DNA of 64,000 nt from Hydrogenovibrio crunogenus (GCF_004786015.1 NZ_CP032096.1:992001-1056000), one strand, 5' to 3'. Counted from the first letter of the stretch, positions 35,732-43,793 are shown. Translations and numbers: made by a program. The notes: a model not told the origin generated them from the sequence alone.

Positions 35732-36427
35732 TTACCAAGTGATCGTATTGCCGCACTTTTCGCTGATTTGCTGTAACTTTCCGTTATGAGCTGCCAGTTC
35801 TTCGGCTGACGCCTTCAGGACTTTGAGTGGTGCACGTTGCGTGTTTAAATTTACTCGAGAGGCATCACTTGAACTGCCTTCTTCATCCGCCAGAACCAAA
35901 GCCGTTTGTCCGCCCGTCATCGCAAGATAGACATCCGCTAGGATTTCCGAATCGAGTAGGGCGCCGTGAAGCGTTCGGTTTGAATTGTCGATTAAAAAGC
36001 GTTTGCAGAGTGCATCCAACGAGTTACGTTGTCCGGGATACGCCTTACGCGCCATTTTTAAACTGTCGGTAATGGTGCAATGGTCTTCGATTTTTCCCCA
36101 CTTGTTGTGGGAGAGTTGTGACAGTTCATGATTGATGAAGCCAACATCAAAAGGGGCGTTATGGATAATCAACTCCGCACCGGCAACATACTCCATAAAT
36201 TCATCAACCACTTCTGCAAAAACCGGTTTTCCTTCCAGAAATTCATTGGTGATTCCGTGTACCTCAATGGCGTCGATCGGCACATCTCTTTCAGGCTGGA
36301 TGTATTGATGATAGTTGTTATGTGTCAGTTTGCGTTTGATGAGCTCAACCGCTCCGATTTCAATAATTTTATCGCCGTTTTTCGGGTCAAAACCGGTTGT
36401 TTCCGTATCTAGCAATATTTGGCGCAT
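35732..36427 (-). CDS. dnaQ: DNA polymerase III epsilon subunit (proofreading exonuclease)
   Basis: DnaQ supplies the 3'-5' proofreading activity of the replicative polymerase. The 231-residue protein starts with Exo I motif LDTETTGF (D7, E9), has Exo II in IIHNAPFDVGFIN, and Exo III in TLHGALLDSEILADVYL. The C-terminal tail contains a segment for alpha-subunit binding. It lies near rnhA as in E. coli but is not adjacent to it. It diverges from the SlyD-like gene; both must have promoters in the 93-base spacer (TTTTTTCGGGTAGAATACCC region, 36459-36480). Confidence 0.94.
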   Translation of the reverse strand: MRQILLDTETTGFDPKNGDKIIEIGAVELIKRKLTHNNYHQYIQPERDVPIDAIEVHGITNEFLEGKPVFAEVVDEFMEYVAGAELIIHNAPFDVGFINHELSQLSHNKWGKIEDHCTITDSLKMARKAYPGQRNSLDALCKRFLIDNSNRTLHGALLDSEILADVYLAMTGGQTALVLADEEGSSSDASRVNLNTQRAPLKVLKASAEELAAHNGKLQQISEKCGNTITW

Positions 36428-36520
36428 GCTTGGGTCTTTCTCTTTAATCTTGATGGTTTTTTTCGGGTAGAATACCCCTATTCAATATTTGTATTTTAAT
36501 GTAATTTGAGAGTGATGAGT

Positions 36521-36946
36521 ATGAGAATTAAAAAAGGTAGTGAAGTCACTTTTCACTATGAACTCAAAAATGATAAAGGCGATCTTTTAGACAGTACCTT
36601 TGGGGGCGAGCCAGTCCATTATGTTCATGGCGAAGGCGAAATCGTTGAAGGGCTTGAAACTTTTCTAGAAGGAGAAGAACCAGGGTTTGAAGCAAAAGTG
36701 ACCATTGAGCCTGAAAAAGCGTATGGTGTGACGCGTGAAGATTTAGTGGTGTTTGCCTCGCCTGAAAATTTTGATGATTCTGTTGAATTAAAAGTTGGCG
36801 AAGTGGTTGAAACCGAAGACCCTGAAGGGAATATGATTCAGTTCCGTATTGTTGAAATCGAAGAAGACAAAGTATTCTTGGATGGAAACCACCCTTTAGC
36901 TAACCAAACACTGGAATACCGTGTTGAGGTGGTTGAAGTCGCTTAA
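36521..36946 (+). CDS. FKBP-type peptidyl-prolyl isomerase, SlyD/SlpA-like
   Basis: The product of 141 residues has an FKBP fold with inserted flap: VTFHYELKNDKGDLLDSTF, then VEGLETFLEGEEPGFEAKVTI, YGVTREDLV and NHPLANQTLEYRVEVVEV. The family signature FLDGNHPLA is near the end. The His/Cys-rich metal-binding tail of E. coli SlyD is missing, so a nickel role is not supported. The start at 36521 is chosen because GAGAG lies 8 bases upstream; in-frame starts at 36512 and 36515 are possible. It ends before a strong terminator. Confidence 0.88.
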   Translation: MRIKKGSEVTFHYELKNDKGDLLDSTFGGEPVHYVHGEGEIVEGLETFLEGEEPGFEAKVTIEPEKAYGVTREDLVVFASPENFDDSVELKVGEVVETEDPEGNMIQFRIVEIEEDKVFLDGNHPLANQTLEYRVEVVEVA

Positions 36947-36965
36947 AGTCGATTGTGTCTTGCAT

Positions 36966-36995
36966 AAAAAAGGCCCCGAATTCGGGGCCTTTTTT
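36966..36995. terminator. Bidirectional GC-rich terminator
   Basis: A perfect palindrome of GGCCCCGAATTCGGGGCC with A-tract and T-tract flanks lies between the convergent isomerase and persulfide dioxygenase genes. It does not contain the decamer. Confidence 0.9.
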
Positions 36996-37022
36996 GTATT
37001 AACTCAATCCGTTCAGGAATGC

Positions 37023-37712
37023 TTAGTCTAAATCTCCGCACTTCATGTTGCCTGGTACGGCAATATCAATTCGTTTCGGGTTAGGAAGATTCAGGTTGTC
37101 CATGATGGTTGAGAAATCTTCATAAGATTTGTTGCTACCTGCACGATGGTTGAATTGCTTTTCCTCGCCGATAGTCGACTGGCTGAAGCCTTTATAATCG
37201 TGCGCCGGAAACACCATGGTGTCTTCTGGCAACTTGAATAAGATTTCCGTCAATGAATGATACATGGCTTTATTGTCACCCAGTTGGAAGTCTGTTCGAC
37301 CACAGTCTCTGACCATGAGCGTATCACCAGTAAAAACGGCACCTTCAATTTGGTAAGTGATATCGTTATTGGTGTGTCCTGGAGTATGTAGTACATGGAT
37401 TTCCTGGTCACCCAGTTTAAAAACATCGCCATCCACAGCGAGGATGTCAGCACATTCAGAGCCAGAGTTTTTATGCACCACCAGTTGTCCGCCCATGCGT
37501 TTTCTAAGCGGGCCCGCACCAGTAATGTGGTCGGCATGGATATGCGTTTCTAAAAGGTATTTAACGTTTAATCCCAGTTCTTTAATGTGCTGTTCATCAC
37601 GATCCACTTTTTCCAGAACCGAGTCGATGACAGCAGCCTCTTTAGTCGTTTCATCCCAAAGTAGATAAGTGTACGTCCAAGTGTCGTAATCAAACAATTG
37701 TCGAATTTTCAT
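37023..37712 (-). CDS. ETHE1-like persulfide dioxygenase (metallo-beta-lactamase fold)
   Basis: The 229-residue protein has the metal motif THIHADHITG, HTPGHTNND and the diagnostic GDTLMVRDCGRTDFQ. The last of these is the ETHE1/sulfur dioxygenase signature, not that of glyoxalase II. A C-terminal PAHDYKG and NHRAGSNKS follow. Such enzymes oxidise glutathione persulfide to sulfite and need one Fe. In a sulfur oxidiser this can serve sulfide detoxification or sulfite production. GGAGT precedes the ATG. It is monocistronic, between a strong terminator and a 215-base A/T-rich spacer. Confidence 0.88.
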   Translation of the reverse strand: MKIRQLFDYDTWTYTYLLWDETTKEAAVIDSVLEKVDRDEQHIKELGLNVKYLLETHIHADHITGAGPLRKRMGGQLVVHKNSGSECADILAVDGDVFKLGDQEIHVLHTPGHTNNDITYQIEGAVFTGDTLMVRDCGRTDFQLGDNKAMYHSLTEILFKLPEDTMVFPAHDYKGFSQSTIGEEKQFNHRAGSNKSYEDFSTIMDNLNLPNPKRIDIAVPGNMKCGDLD

Positions 37713-37927
37713 ATTTAGGAACTCCTTTGTTCAGGTGCAAAACAACCTTTTTCTAAAGGTTTGTTAAGGATGCTTTCACGATTTAGTAACGATGCATTAT
37801 CCTCTTTTTTAAATAAATAAACAAACGCTAATATTGCAACAAATGTGAAAGAAACATCTGTAATAAAAACAACTTATCGCAGAGAATAAATAGAAATTCG
37901 TAATTGTGCAAGATAAATGGAAGATGT

Positions 37928-38671
37928 TTACGACAATACCGAAAAATAAACGATTAAGGGGTTATGATCTGAAATTTCCGGGACATCCAATGCTTGTGAT
38001 TTTTCGACAGAGAGTCCCCGATAAAAGACATAATCAAGCGGTTGCCAATTAAGGGTTTTTATCGCTTTATGCGTTGGGTAGCGAACTTCTGTCAGGTTCA
38101 ATTGTTTAATGGCGGTGTTGAGGGTTTTAACCCGTGTTTTATTCCAGGTGTTAAAGTCGCCACTGAGTATCATCGGCCCTTTTTTCTCAGACAGAAAATG
38201 CCAAATCAATTGCAATTCTTTTCGAAAGGCGCTATGAGAAACAAAGTTGATTGCATGAATGTTGACATGGGTTAAAGTTTCACCATTTTGTAGTGGATGC
38301 TCGGTAATCAAGGCTGTTTTGTGGGTCATCCAGCCCAGTTCTCGACTTTGTGTTAGACATTGATGATGGGCTTTCATTTCAAAAGCCGATGCGGTCAGAA
38401 CCCCGAAATGTTTTTTCTTTGTTTCAATGTTGGGGGCCATAATGAAAGGTAAGTTAAAGAATTTATGTTGAGATTGTCTGGCCGTAGCTTCTTGTAATGA
38501 TAGCAGGTGAGGCGGATCAATCGGCAATAACTGTTCTATTGGGCGATGAATAAAATGTGAAAAATCGACCTTGTGTAAATTCCAGGTTAACAAACCAAAA
38601 TAATTTGGAAGGGCGTCCTTATTTTCAGAGTGTAATAAATGGGATATCGGGGTTAGTTTGGGTTTATACAT
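37928..38671 (-). CDS. Endonuclease/exonuclease/phosphatase (EEP) family protein, YafD-like
   Basis: The 247-residue protein carries the EEP superfamily pattern: LLTWNLHKVDFSHFI, LLSLQEA, NIHAIN, LSGDFNTWN and a closing SDHNPLIVYF. These contain the catalytic Asn, Glu, Asp and His. It resembles YafD, which in E. coli lies in the same gloB-dnaQ region. No signal peptide or membrane span is evident. The target (DNA, RNA or phosphoester) is unknown. It follows cls by 17 bases on the minus strand, probably co-transcribed. Confidence 0.8.
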   Translation of the reverse strand: MYKPKLTPISHLLHSENKDALPNYFGLLTWNLHKVDFSHFIHRPIEQLLPIDPPHLLSLQEATARQSQHKFFNLPFIMAPNIETKKKHFGVLTASAFEMKAHHQCLTQSRELGWMTHKTALITEHPLQNGETLTHVNIHAINFVSHSAFRKELQLIWHFLSEKKGPMILSGDFNTWNKTRVKTLNTAIKQLNLTEVRYPTHKAIKTLNWQPLDYVFYRGLSVEKSQALDVPEISDHNPLIVYFSVLS

Positions 38672-38688
38672 GTGAAATCGTCAAAACT

Positions 38689-40095
38689 TTATAGAATCGG
38701 TGCAATGGTTCGAGTCAGGTTTTCTAGCAGCCGGCGAATTTTTTTATCTGACGGGTGATAGGGCATACTTTGACTGATCAAGTTATCAATCCAATCGGAC
38801 AGTAGAGCAATGAATTGTTTGGAATAGGTGATATTGGAAACTTCGTAGTTAATGAATAAAGAACGGTAGTCTAAATTGGCTGAGCCAAAAAGTGCAGCTT
38901 TATCATCAATGAGTACCAGTTTTGCATGCATCATGCCATGCGCGTAGCTGTGAATTTCACCGCCATGTTCTAAGAAATCACGCATAAAAGATCCTCTGCC
39001 TAAATCAAAAATAAGATGATCTGATGTTTCAGGTGTAATCAGAATCACTTTCACGCCGCGTTTGATGGCAATCATCAAGGCATTTACAATTGCACTGTCG
39101 GGAATGAAGTAGGGGGTGACAAGGACAATTCGGTGTTTGGCAAAATAGATACCTTGTAAAAGAGATTCAAATAAAGCATCGCTGTTAATGTCCGGTCCAG
39201 AAGGGATTGTTTGCATAAATCCTCTGGTAAGCAGCGGTTTATCAAGCACCGTTCTCTCAGTGTGAATACGTTCTTGCGTGGTGTAGTGCCAATCTTCATT
39301 AAATATTTTTTGGTAGTGCTCGGTAAGGGGGCCTTCTATTTTAAATAGCAAATCAACCCAATAACCTTCTTTGGGTTCATTCTCTTTTGAACCAAAATAA
39401 TTGTTAGATAAGTTCATACCGCCCGTAAAAAGGGTGTGATGGTCAATCAAATAAATTTTACGGTGGTTTCTTAAATTCAACTGACTGTTAAACACGTTTT
39501 TGAATAAGGGTTGAAAAAAACTGTATTTCCCGCCTGCTTCGGTCAATCTGGCAAGCTGCCCCTGGTTGCGATAAATACTCAACGACCCAACGGCATCCAT
39601 TAATAATCTGACTTCGACACCCGACTTAGCCTTTCGAATGAGCACGTCTAAAATTTCCTGTCCGGTCTTGTCTAATTCAAAGGAATAGGTTTCCAGACAA
39701 ATGTGTGACTGAGCATTTTCCAATGTCTGCATAAACTGCTGATATGTCTCGACGGCATCCTGATGAAAAGTAACATTGTTTCCAATGCTGGTGCCGTCAA
39801 TTTGATTGGCAAGAAGAAGGGTGTCATTGAGTCTGGCTAACCCTTTCTTAGGGCGTGACGATATTAAGGTCGGCAAAGAGATGTTGGGTTTGTTCTTCTT
39901 ATAAAGAAGTTTTCGTGAGCCGAAAATGACATAAAAGAAAATTCCGACAAACGGCAACAGAATCAATGCCAGGATCCAAGCCATTAAATTCTGGGGCGAG
40001 CGGCGTTGGTAAAGCATATGAAACATTGCGATCAGAACCAGCACGATATTGAGCAGGTAAAAACCGATAACTAATTCGCTTGTTTCATATTGCAT
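38689..40095 (-). CDS. cls: Cardiolipin synthase (phospholipase D family)
   Basis: Cls joins two phosphatidylglycerol molecules into cardiolipin at the inner membrane. The product, about 468 residues, has two N-terminal membrane spans (about 8-28 and 35-58). Both HKD motifs are present: HRKIYLIDHHTLFTGGMN and HAKLVLIDDKAALFGSANLD. The start is unsure: ATG 40095 or GTG 40104, neither with a good ribosome site. It forms a phospholipid theme with psd and pgpA in the same window. A decamer copy (40139-40148) lies upstream, between this gene and zntB. Confidence 0.93.
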   Translation of the reverse strand: MQYETSELVIGFYLLNIVLVLIAMFHMLYQRRSPQNLMAWILALILLPFVGIFFYVIFGSRKLLYKKNKPNISLPTLISSRPKKGLARLNDTLLLANQIDGTSIGNNVTFHQDAVETYQQFMQTLENAQSHICLETYSFELDKTGQEILDVLIRKAKSGVEVRLLMDAVGSLSIYRNQGQLARLTEAGGKYSFFQPLFKNVFNSQLNLRNHRKIYLIDHHTLFTGGMNLSNNYFGSKENEPKEGYWVDLLFKIEGPLTEHYQKIFNEDWHYTTQERIHTERTVLDKPLLTRGFMQTIPSGPDINSDALFESLLQGIYFAKHRIVLVTPYFIPDSAIVNALMIAIKRGVKVILITPETSDHLIFDLGRGSFMRDFLEHGGEIHSYAHGMMHAKLVLIDDKAALFGSANLDYRSLFINYEVSNITYSKQFIALLSDWIDNLISQSMPYHPSDKKIRRLLENLTRTIAPIL

Positions 40096-40138
40096 AAAAA
40101 ACACACTCGTTTTTTAAAGGGTTAGGACGCTAAAACAA

Positions 40139-40148
40139 CCAGGCCTGG
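40139..40148. repeat. CCAGGCCTGG decamer between zntB and cls
   Basis: This is a perfect decamer. On the minus strand it is followed by TTGTTTT, giving a short terminator-like element for zntB; flanking complementarity is limited (GG/CC on one side only). Confidence 0.75.
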
Positions 40149-40176
40149 CCATATTTTCAGCCAATCAACTCTGATT

Positions 40177-41160
40177 TTAAAACCATTTTTTCCATTTTAA
40201 CAGTATCAGTTGCAGCACAACGATACCAATTAAAAGTGCCACAAAAATAAAGAACGCGTTGGCATTATTGGCGCCAGGGATGCCTCCTACATTGATGCCG
40301 AGTAACCCTGTAAAAAAGCCCAGTGGTAAAAAAATGGCCGCAATGATGGACAGCACATACATACGTTCATTGAGCTGTTCTGAAACACGACTGAGTAATT
40401 CTTCGTGGGTGACGGCGGCTCTTTCTCTTACCGCATCAATGTCTTCAATGTGACGAACGAGTCGATCACTGGTTTCGCGAATTTCCAAGCGGTGAGCATC
40501 ATTGAGCCAACTGATTTTCTCAACCATTAAGCGGCTGAGTGCTTCGCGCTGCGGTGCTAAATAGCGCCGGAGTGTAATGGTCTGCCGGCGTAATATGGCC
40601 AAATCGAAGCGCAGGGTCTCTCGGTTTTCGGATAAAGCATGACTTTCAAGTTCGCCCGCGCGATCTTCAAATAAATTGATGGTATCGCTCATCCGCCAAA
40701 CCAAGCGATCAGTTAGTGAAACTAGAAATTCGGCGCAGTCACTTGGGCCGTTGCCTTTTTCTAATTGAAGTAAAATATCCTGAATAGAGAGTAAGTCGCG
40801 TTTACGTGTTGAGATGATTCGATCATTATCGACCCACAACCTAACCGACACCATGTCTTCAGGATCTGAATCCGGGTTTTGGTTGACCCCTCTTAATGCG
40901 ATCAACAGACCATCTCCTAATGTGACAGCACGTGGACGGGTTTCTTCAGTTAATAAAGCTTCTGCGGCTAACGACTCAAGTCCGCTTTGGTTGCTTATCC
41001 AATCTTTAGAAAAAGCGCCAGTATAGTCAAAATGCAACCAAAGCTTGCCTTGAGAAGGGGTCCAATCTTGAACAGCCTGCCAATCCAAGAACTGACCACC
41101 GCCAGTTCCATCGAGTAAATAAGCATGGATTAATCCGGTGTTGGGTGATTGTTGCTGCAT
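40177..41160 (-). CDS. zntB: CorA/ZntB-family divalent cation transporter, ZntB-like
   Basis: The 327-residue protein is a CorA-superfamily member with a large cytoplasmic domain and two C-terminal spans (about 267-290 and 300-321). The pore signature is GINVGGIPG rather than GMN, as in ZntB. Long helices with ERAAVTHEELLSRVSEQLNERMY-type sequence precede the first span. E. coli ZntB imports zinc with protons. The symbol reflects subgroup similarity; the ion is inferred. A TTGACA-17-CAAAAT promoter lies upstream. Confidence 0.85.
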   Translation of the reverse strand: MQQQSPNTGLIHAYLLDGTGGGQFLDWQAVQDWTPSQGKLWLHFDYTGAFSKDWISNQSGLESLAAEALLTEETRPRAVTLGDGLLIALRGVNQNPDSDPEDMVSVRLWVDNDRIISTRKRDLLSIQDILLQLEKGNGPSDCAEFLVSLTDRLVWRMSDTINLFEDRAGELESHALSENRETLRFDLAILRRQTITLRRYLAPQREALSRLMVEKISWLNDAHRLEIRETSDRLVRHIEDIDAVRERAAVTHEELLSRVSEQLNERMYVLSIIAAIFLPLGFFTGLLGINVGGIPGANNANAFFIFVALLIGIVVLQLILLKWKKWF

Positions 41161-41218
41161 AAGGATGACCTTGTCGAATTAAGCGGAAGAAAATATGGTT
41201 AAGCATTCTTTCTAGAAC

Positions 41219-41247
41219 ATTTTGATGAGATGTAAGAAAGCTGTCAA
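41219..41247 (-). promoter_or_regulatory. Probable sigma-70 promoter of zntB
   Basis: On the minus strand TTGACA (41242-41247) and CAAAAT (41219-41224) are 17 bases apart, about 60 bases before the zntB start. Confidence 0.5.
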
Positions 41248-41308
41248 TCAGATTCTATAGCATTCTTGTATTGTGTTAACGCATTTATGGAGAGAATTAA
41301 CATTCATT

Positions 41309-41325
41309 GGCGCACAGTGTGCGCC
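41309..41325. repeat. GC-rich perfect palindrome downstream of the repeat-protein gene
   Basis: GGCGCACA and TGTGCGCC flank a single base. It lies 20 bases beyond the stop of the minus-strand gene, but no T-run follows, so it is a stable 3' hairpin rather than a textbook terminator. Confidence 0.5.
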
Positions 41326-41344
41326 GTGTTGAAATGACAGGGTT

Positions 41345-41746
41345 TTATTGTTGGTTTTGTCTTTTTCCAGACCCCATGCCTTGGCCTTGACCCATTCCTT
41401 GACCTTGACCCATTCCTTGACCTTGACCCATTCCTTGACCTTGGCCCATGCCCATTCCTTGCCCCTGGTTCATATGGCCTCGGTTTTGAGGTGGCATATC
41501 CGGCATTTGCACTCCTCGCTCTTTCGCACGCTGCTGCATGCGTTCATGGTTTTCTTGACGGATTTGATTTCTTTCGGCTTCGGTTTTAGCGGCTCGTAGT
41601 TTCGCGCGATGTTCCGCTCTTTCCTGCTGGGTCATCATTTGACTGCCATAAATCTGAGAGGAGCCATCACCTGGTGCGGCCATTAAAACCCCACTACTTA
41701 AAGACAGCGTGCCTGCAAGTGCGGCAACAATTATTGAATGTTTCAT
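41345..41746 (-). CDS. Small periplasmic protein with Gly-Gln-Met tandem repeats
   Basis: The 133-residue protein has a signal peptide (about 1-23, ending MAA). A charged helix follows, QERAEHRAKLRAAKTEAERNQIRQENHERMQQRAKERG (region about 40-80), of a type seen in many small periplasmic proteins. The tail is made of MGQGQG repeats (about 95-127) from an 18-bp tandem DNA repeat. There is no cysteine. Met and His could bind metal, but this is a guess. A CAAGGAGTT-like site (AAGGAGTTACAACG) precedes the ATG. It is monocistronic. Confidence 0.65.
   Translation of the reverse strand: MKHSIIVAALAGTLSLSSGVLMAAPGDGSSQIYGSQMMTQQERAEHRAKLRAAKTEAERNQIRQENHERMQQRAKERGVQMPDMPPQNRGHMNQGQGMGMGQGQGMGQGQGMGQGQGMGQGQGMGSGKRQNQQ
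41375..41446. repeat. 18-bp tandem repeat, four units, within a coding gene
   Basis: Four consecutive 18-base units (41375, 41393, 41411 and 41429) differ at only a few positions, and a decayed fifth follows. Unit length is a multiple of three, so copy-number changes keep the frame. Each unit encodes two Gly-Gln pairs and a Gly-Met. Confidence 0.9.
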
Positions 41747-42133
41747 CGTTGTAACTCCTTATGTTTGGGATATCACTAAATGACAGTGATCATCTCAAAT
41801 CCAATATGGAGATATTTTCACTATCATTAATTAATCATAGTTGAGGATTATTACTTAGTCAACGAATAAGATGATAAGTCAATTCAGCTTTGTATACCGT
41901 GCTAAGCACGTAGGTTTACTCAGATTTTATAAATTTGCTGTGTTCTTTGATGAACGCTATATTAGGCGTTTGGAAACAAAGGTTAAGCAATCCTTCATGA
42001 ACTCTCTATTAGAGGGTAGGGGAGGGTTAGACTTGAATGTCTTCTTTGATATTTAGTTTAAAACCATTATACTGAAAATTGCCTATTTTATTTAGATTGT
42101 GATGATGCATGTCAATGCAAACAGGAGGGAAGT
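41747..42133. other. 387-base intergenic region before the YqjD-like cluster
   Basis: It holds the promoter region of the divergent repeat protein and, on the plus strand, a likely promoter at 42046-42073. A small CGTGC/GCACG hairpin lies near 41900. A 61-codon open frame (41871-42056) lacks a ribosome site and coding character and is not called. The rest is A/T-rich with no recognised element. Confidence 0.4.
42046..42073 (+). promoter_or_regulatory. Probable sigma-70 promoter of the YqjD-like cluster
   Basis: TTGATA (42046-42051) and TATACT (42068-42073) are 16 bases apart, 60 bases before the first gene of the cluster. Confidence 0.55.
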
Positions 42134-42430
42134 ATGGCAACTCAAGAAGTAACACAGTTAAAGAAGGATATTGAAGCGCTTAAAGGTGATGTTCAACAAC
42201 TTTCTCATACGATCAAGGAACTGGCTCAAGAAAAGGCTACTGAAGGAAAATCTAAAGTATTTGATGAGCTTCATATTGATGACTTGAAAGAACAGTTGGA
42301 CGCGTTAAAATCTAAAGGAAAAGATGGCCTTGGCGCAGTAGAAAATGAAATTCAATCACACCCCTTTCAAAGTACGGCGATAAGCTTTGGGATTGGATTT
42401 TTAATCGCGTTAATGATGAATAAGAAATAA
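42134..42430 (+). CDS. DUF883/ElaB-YqjD-family membrane-anchored helical protein
   Basis: The 98-residue protein is helical with alternating Lys/Glu/Leu (TQLKKDIEALKGDVQQL). It ends in a single span preceded by NEIQSHPFQSTAISFGIGFLIALMM, which is the YqjD/ElaB layout. In E. coli these proteins bind ribosomes and anchor them to the membrane in stationary phase. An AGGAGGGAAG ribosome site is very strong. It is the first of four co-directional genes; the next starts right after its stop. Confidence 0.78.
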   Translation: MATQEVTQLKKDIEALKGDVQQLSHTIKELAQEKATEGKSKVFDELHIDDLKEQLDALKSKGKDGLGAVENEIQSHPFQSTAISFGIGFLIALMMNKK

Positions 42431-42715
42431 ATGTCTAAAGTAACGTTGTCGGAATTCATTATTTCTGTGGTTGAGCTGGTGGAGGCTCAATTTGAAGAAA
42501 TGCGGGTGTCTCTTCATAAAAGTGCATGGAGCATGGCCTTCGTTTTGGTTTCTTCACTCCTACTCTTGATTGGTTTTTTGTTTTCCTTGTGGGGCATTAA
42601 ATTAATTGTAGAGACCTATGTTGGAGAGACAGGTTCTTACTTTGTGTTATCTGCTTTAACGCTGATACTGTCTTTTCTAGTAGCAAAGGTGGCAACATGG
42701 GTAGCCAAAAAATAG
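42431..42715 (+). CDS. YqjE/holin-superfamily small membrane protein
   Basis: The 94-residue protein has a short amphipathic N-terminus and two membrane spans (about 35-57 and 66-88), as in YqjE (holin superfamily III, Actinobacteria-type). It begins immediately after the YqjD-like stop and overlaps the next gene by 19 bases. The YqjD-YqjE pair is conserved in many gammaproteobacteria. Function unknown. Confidence 0.72.
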   Translation: MSKVTLSEFIISVVELVEAQFEEMRVSLHKSAWSMAFVLVSSLLLLIGFLFSLWGIKLIVETYVGETGSYFVLSALTLILSFLVAKVATWVAKK

Positions 42716-42987
42716 CCCGCCTTAATAAAGTCACGGCCATGCTTGAAGGGCGTTCTTGGACGCACCGAAAGCTTCCTTTAGAGGTTGCCAAGGCAAGAGT
42801 ACGGTTGAAAGATCCTGGCGTTGAAATAACGCAAACCTTGCAATGCTTGAACCAAGGTAATGGAAAAGAAGCGCTGGCCTACTTTATATGTGATAATTTT
42901 TTAACGCCTATCGTGGTTAAGTGGTTTACCCAGAAAAAATCTTCTCAACCTGATCAAAACGAGGACGGGGAGCTCGTTAAAGAATGA
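42697..42987 (+). CDS. Small protein following YqjE, YqjK-like by position
   Basis: The 96-residue soluble protein is basic in its first half (KIARLNKVTAMLEGRSWTHRK) with a hydrophobic stretch near residue 65-75 (YFICDNFLTPIVVKWF). It does not clearly match YqjK, though it holds the position of yqjK in the E. coli yqjDEK set. It overlaps the YqjE-like gene by 19 bases, so it is surely translated from the same message. No motif is recognised. Confidence 0.55.
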   Translation: MGSQKIARLNKVTAMLEGRSWTHRKLPLEVAKARVRLKDPGVEITQTLQCLNQGNGKEALAYFICDNFLTPIVVKWFTQKKSSQPDQNEDGELVKE

Positions 42988-43004
42988 CGGTTTTATGAGG
43001 AAAT

Positions 43005-43514
43005 ATGTATCGAATTTTAAAAAATGCGCTTTTATTAGGCCTGATTATCCTGTTATCCGCTTGGGGATGGACCCTTTATCAACAGCATGAAACGTCTAGT
43101 CAGGACATTCTTCCGGTGTTTGAACCGGATAAAGTTAAAGCAAAAGAAAGTGTTTCAGAATCAGATTCGACCCAAAAAAAATCTGAGAATCTGCCAGAAT
43201 TAAACTTGAATATTCCTCGATTCCTTTCTGACGACCAAGGGAATAATGCTGATGAAGAGGGTCCCAAGGCAAATATGTCAACGTCTTCAGTTGTCAGTCC
43301 ATCATCCTCGCAATCGATTAATGAGTTGTTACCGGAAAAATCCGTTCCTAAAAAATATTTTAAATATGGCTATGAAGGAAAAGAGGAAGATATTTATAAC
43401 TTGAATCTTGGTGTGGAGAAAGATAATTTAAACGTAAAATTAGGTGTGCAAGCGGATAAGGATCGTAATACCAATATCAATTCAGTTGATATTGAAGTGA
43501 AACTACCTGAATAG
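43005..43514 (+). CDS. Membrane-anchored periplasmic protein, unknown
   Basis: The 169-residue protein has one N-terminal span (about 8-24). A long Ser/Glu/Lys-rich disordered part (about 30-115) follows, and then a compact end with repeated amphipathic strands (NLNLGVEKDNLNVKLGVQADKD) that looks like a short beta meander. No family is recognised. GAGGAAAT precedes the ATG. It is the last gene of the YqjD-like cluster and ends before a decamer palindrome. Confidence 0.55.
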   Translation: MYRILKNALLLGLIILLSAWGWTLYQQHETSSQDILPVFEPDKVKAKESVSESDSTQKKSENLPELNLNIPRFLSDDQGNNADEEGPKANMSTSSVVSPSSSQSINELLPEKSVPKKYFKYGYEGKEEDIYNLNLGVEKDNLNVKLGVQADKDRNTNINSVDIEVKLPE

Positions 43515-43525
43515 TTTCCTAGAAA

Positions 43526-43547
43526 AAATAGCCAGGCCTGGCTATTT
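43526..43547. terminator. Palindromic terminator with CCAGGCCTGG core
   Basis: This is a perfect 22-base palindrome with A-tract before and T-rich sequence after; the decamer is at 43532-43541. It ends the YqjD-like cluster and could also serve a decayed minus-strand gene whose stop begins at 43546-43548. Confidence 0.75.
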
Positions 43548-43793
43548 ATTGGTCATCGATTAATAAAGTCAGGTCCGTTTTACCACCGGGTTTGAAAAGG
43601 GGTAACAGTAAGGTCCATTGCTCCGGCTGTTCGCACAACAGTTTCCCATCTCGACTCTGTTATAAAACACCAATAGGTTTAACAACAAAGTTTGCGGTGT
43701 ACTCCAAGCAGTGAGGCGGCGTAATGGTTTTATCATGTTTTCTTCATTATGACAGCACTCTTGGTAAAAACTCCGTTTTAATGGGCTTAGCAT
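43546..43793 (-). pseudogene. Possible decayed gene in a 373-base gap
   Basis: The gap 43548-43920 has no intact gene. On the minus strand a short frame next to the terminator reads QSRDGKLLCEQPEQW and then LFKPGGKTDLTLLIDDQ before a stop, which looks protein-like. Its upstream continuation (ITPPHCLEYTANFVVKPIGVL) is cut from it by an in-frame TAA at 43660-43662. A second frame over the same bases is open for 74 codons. The pattern suggests a small gene broken by point changes or frameshifts. No family is recognised, so this may also be chance. Upstream 43794-43920 is the promoter region of the next gene. Confidence 0.3.

Noticed and set aside
41375-41470. CRISPR-like repeats
   Set aside because: Units are contiguous without spacers, 18 bases long, and lie in frame within a coding gene. 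No cas genes are present.
41871-42056. 61-codon open frame in the gap before the YqjD-like cluster
   Set aside because: No ribosome site, no recognisable signal or motif, and it overlaps the promoter at 42046-42073.
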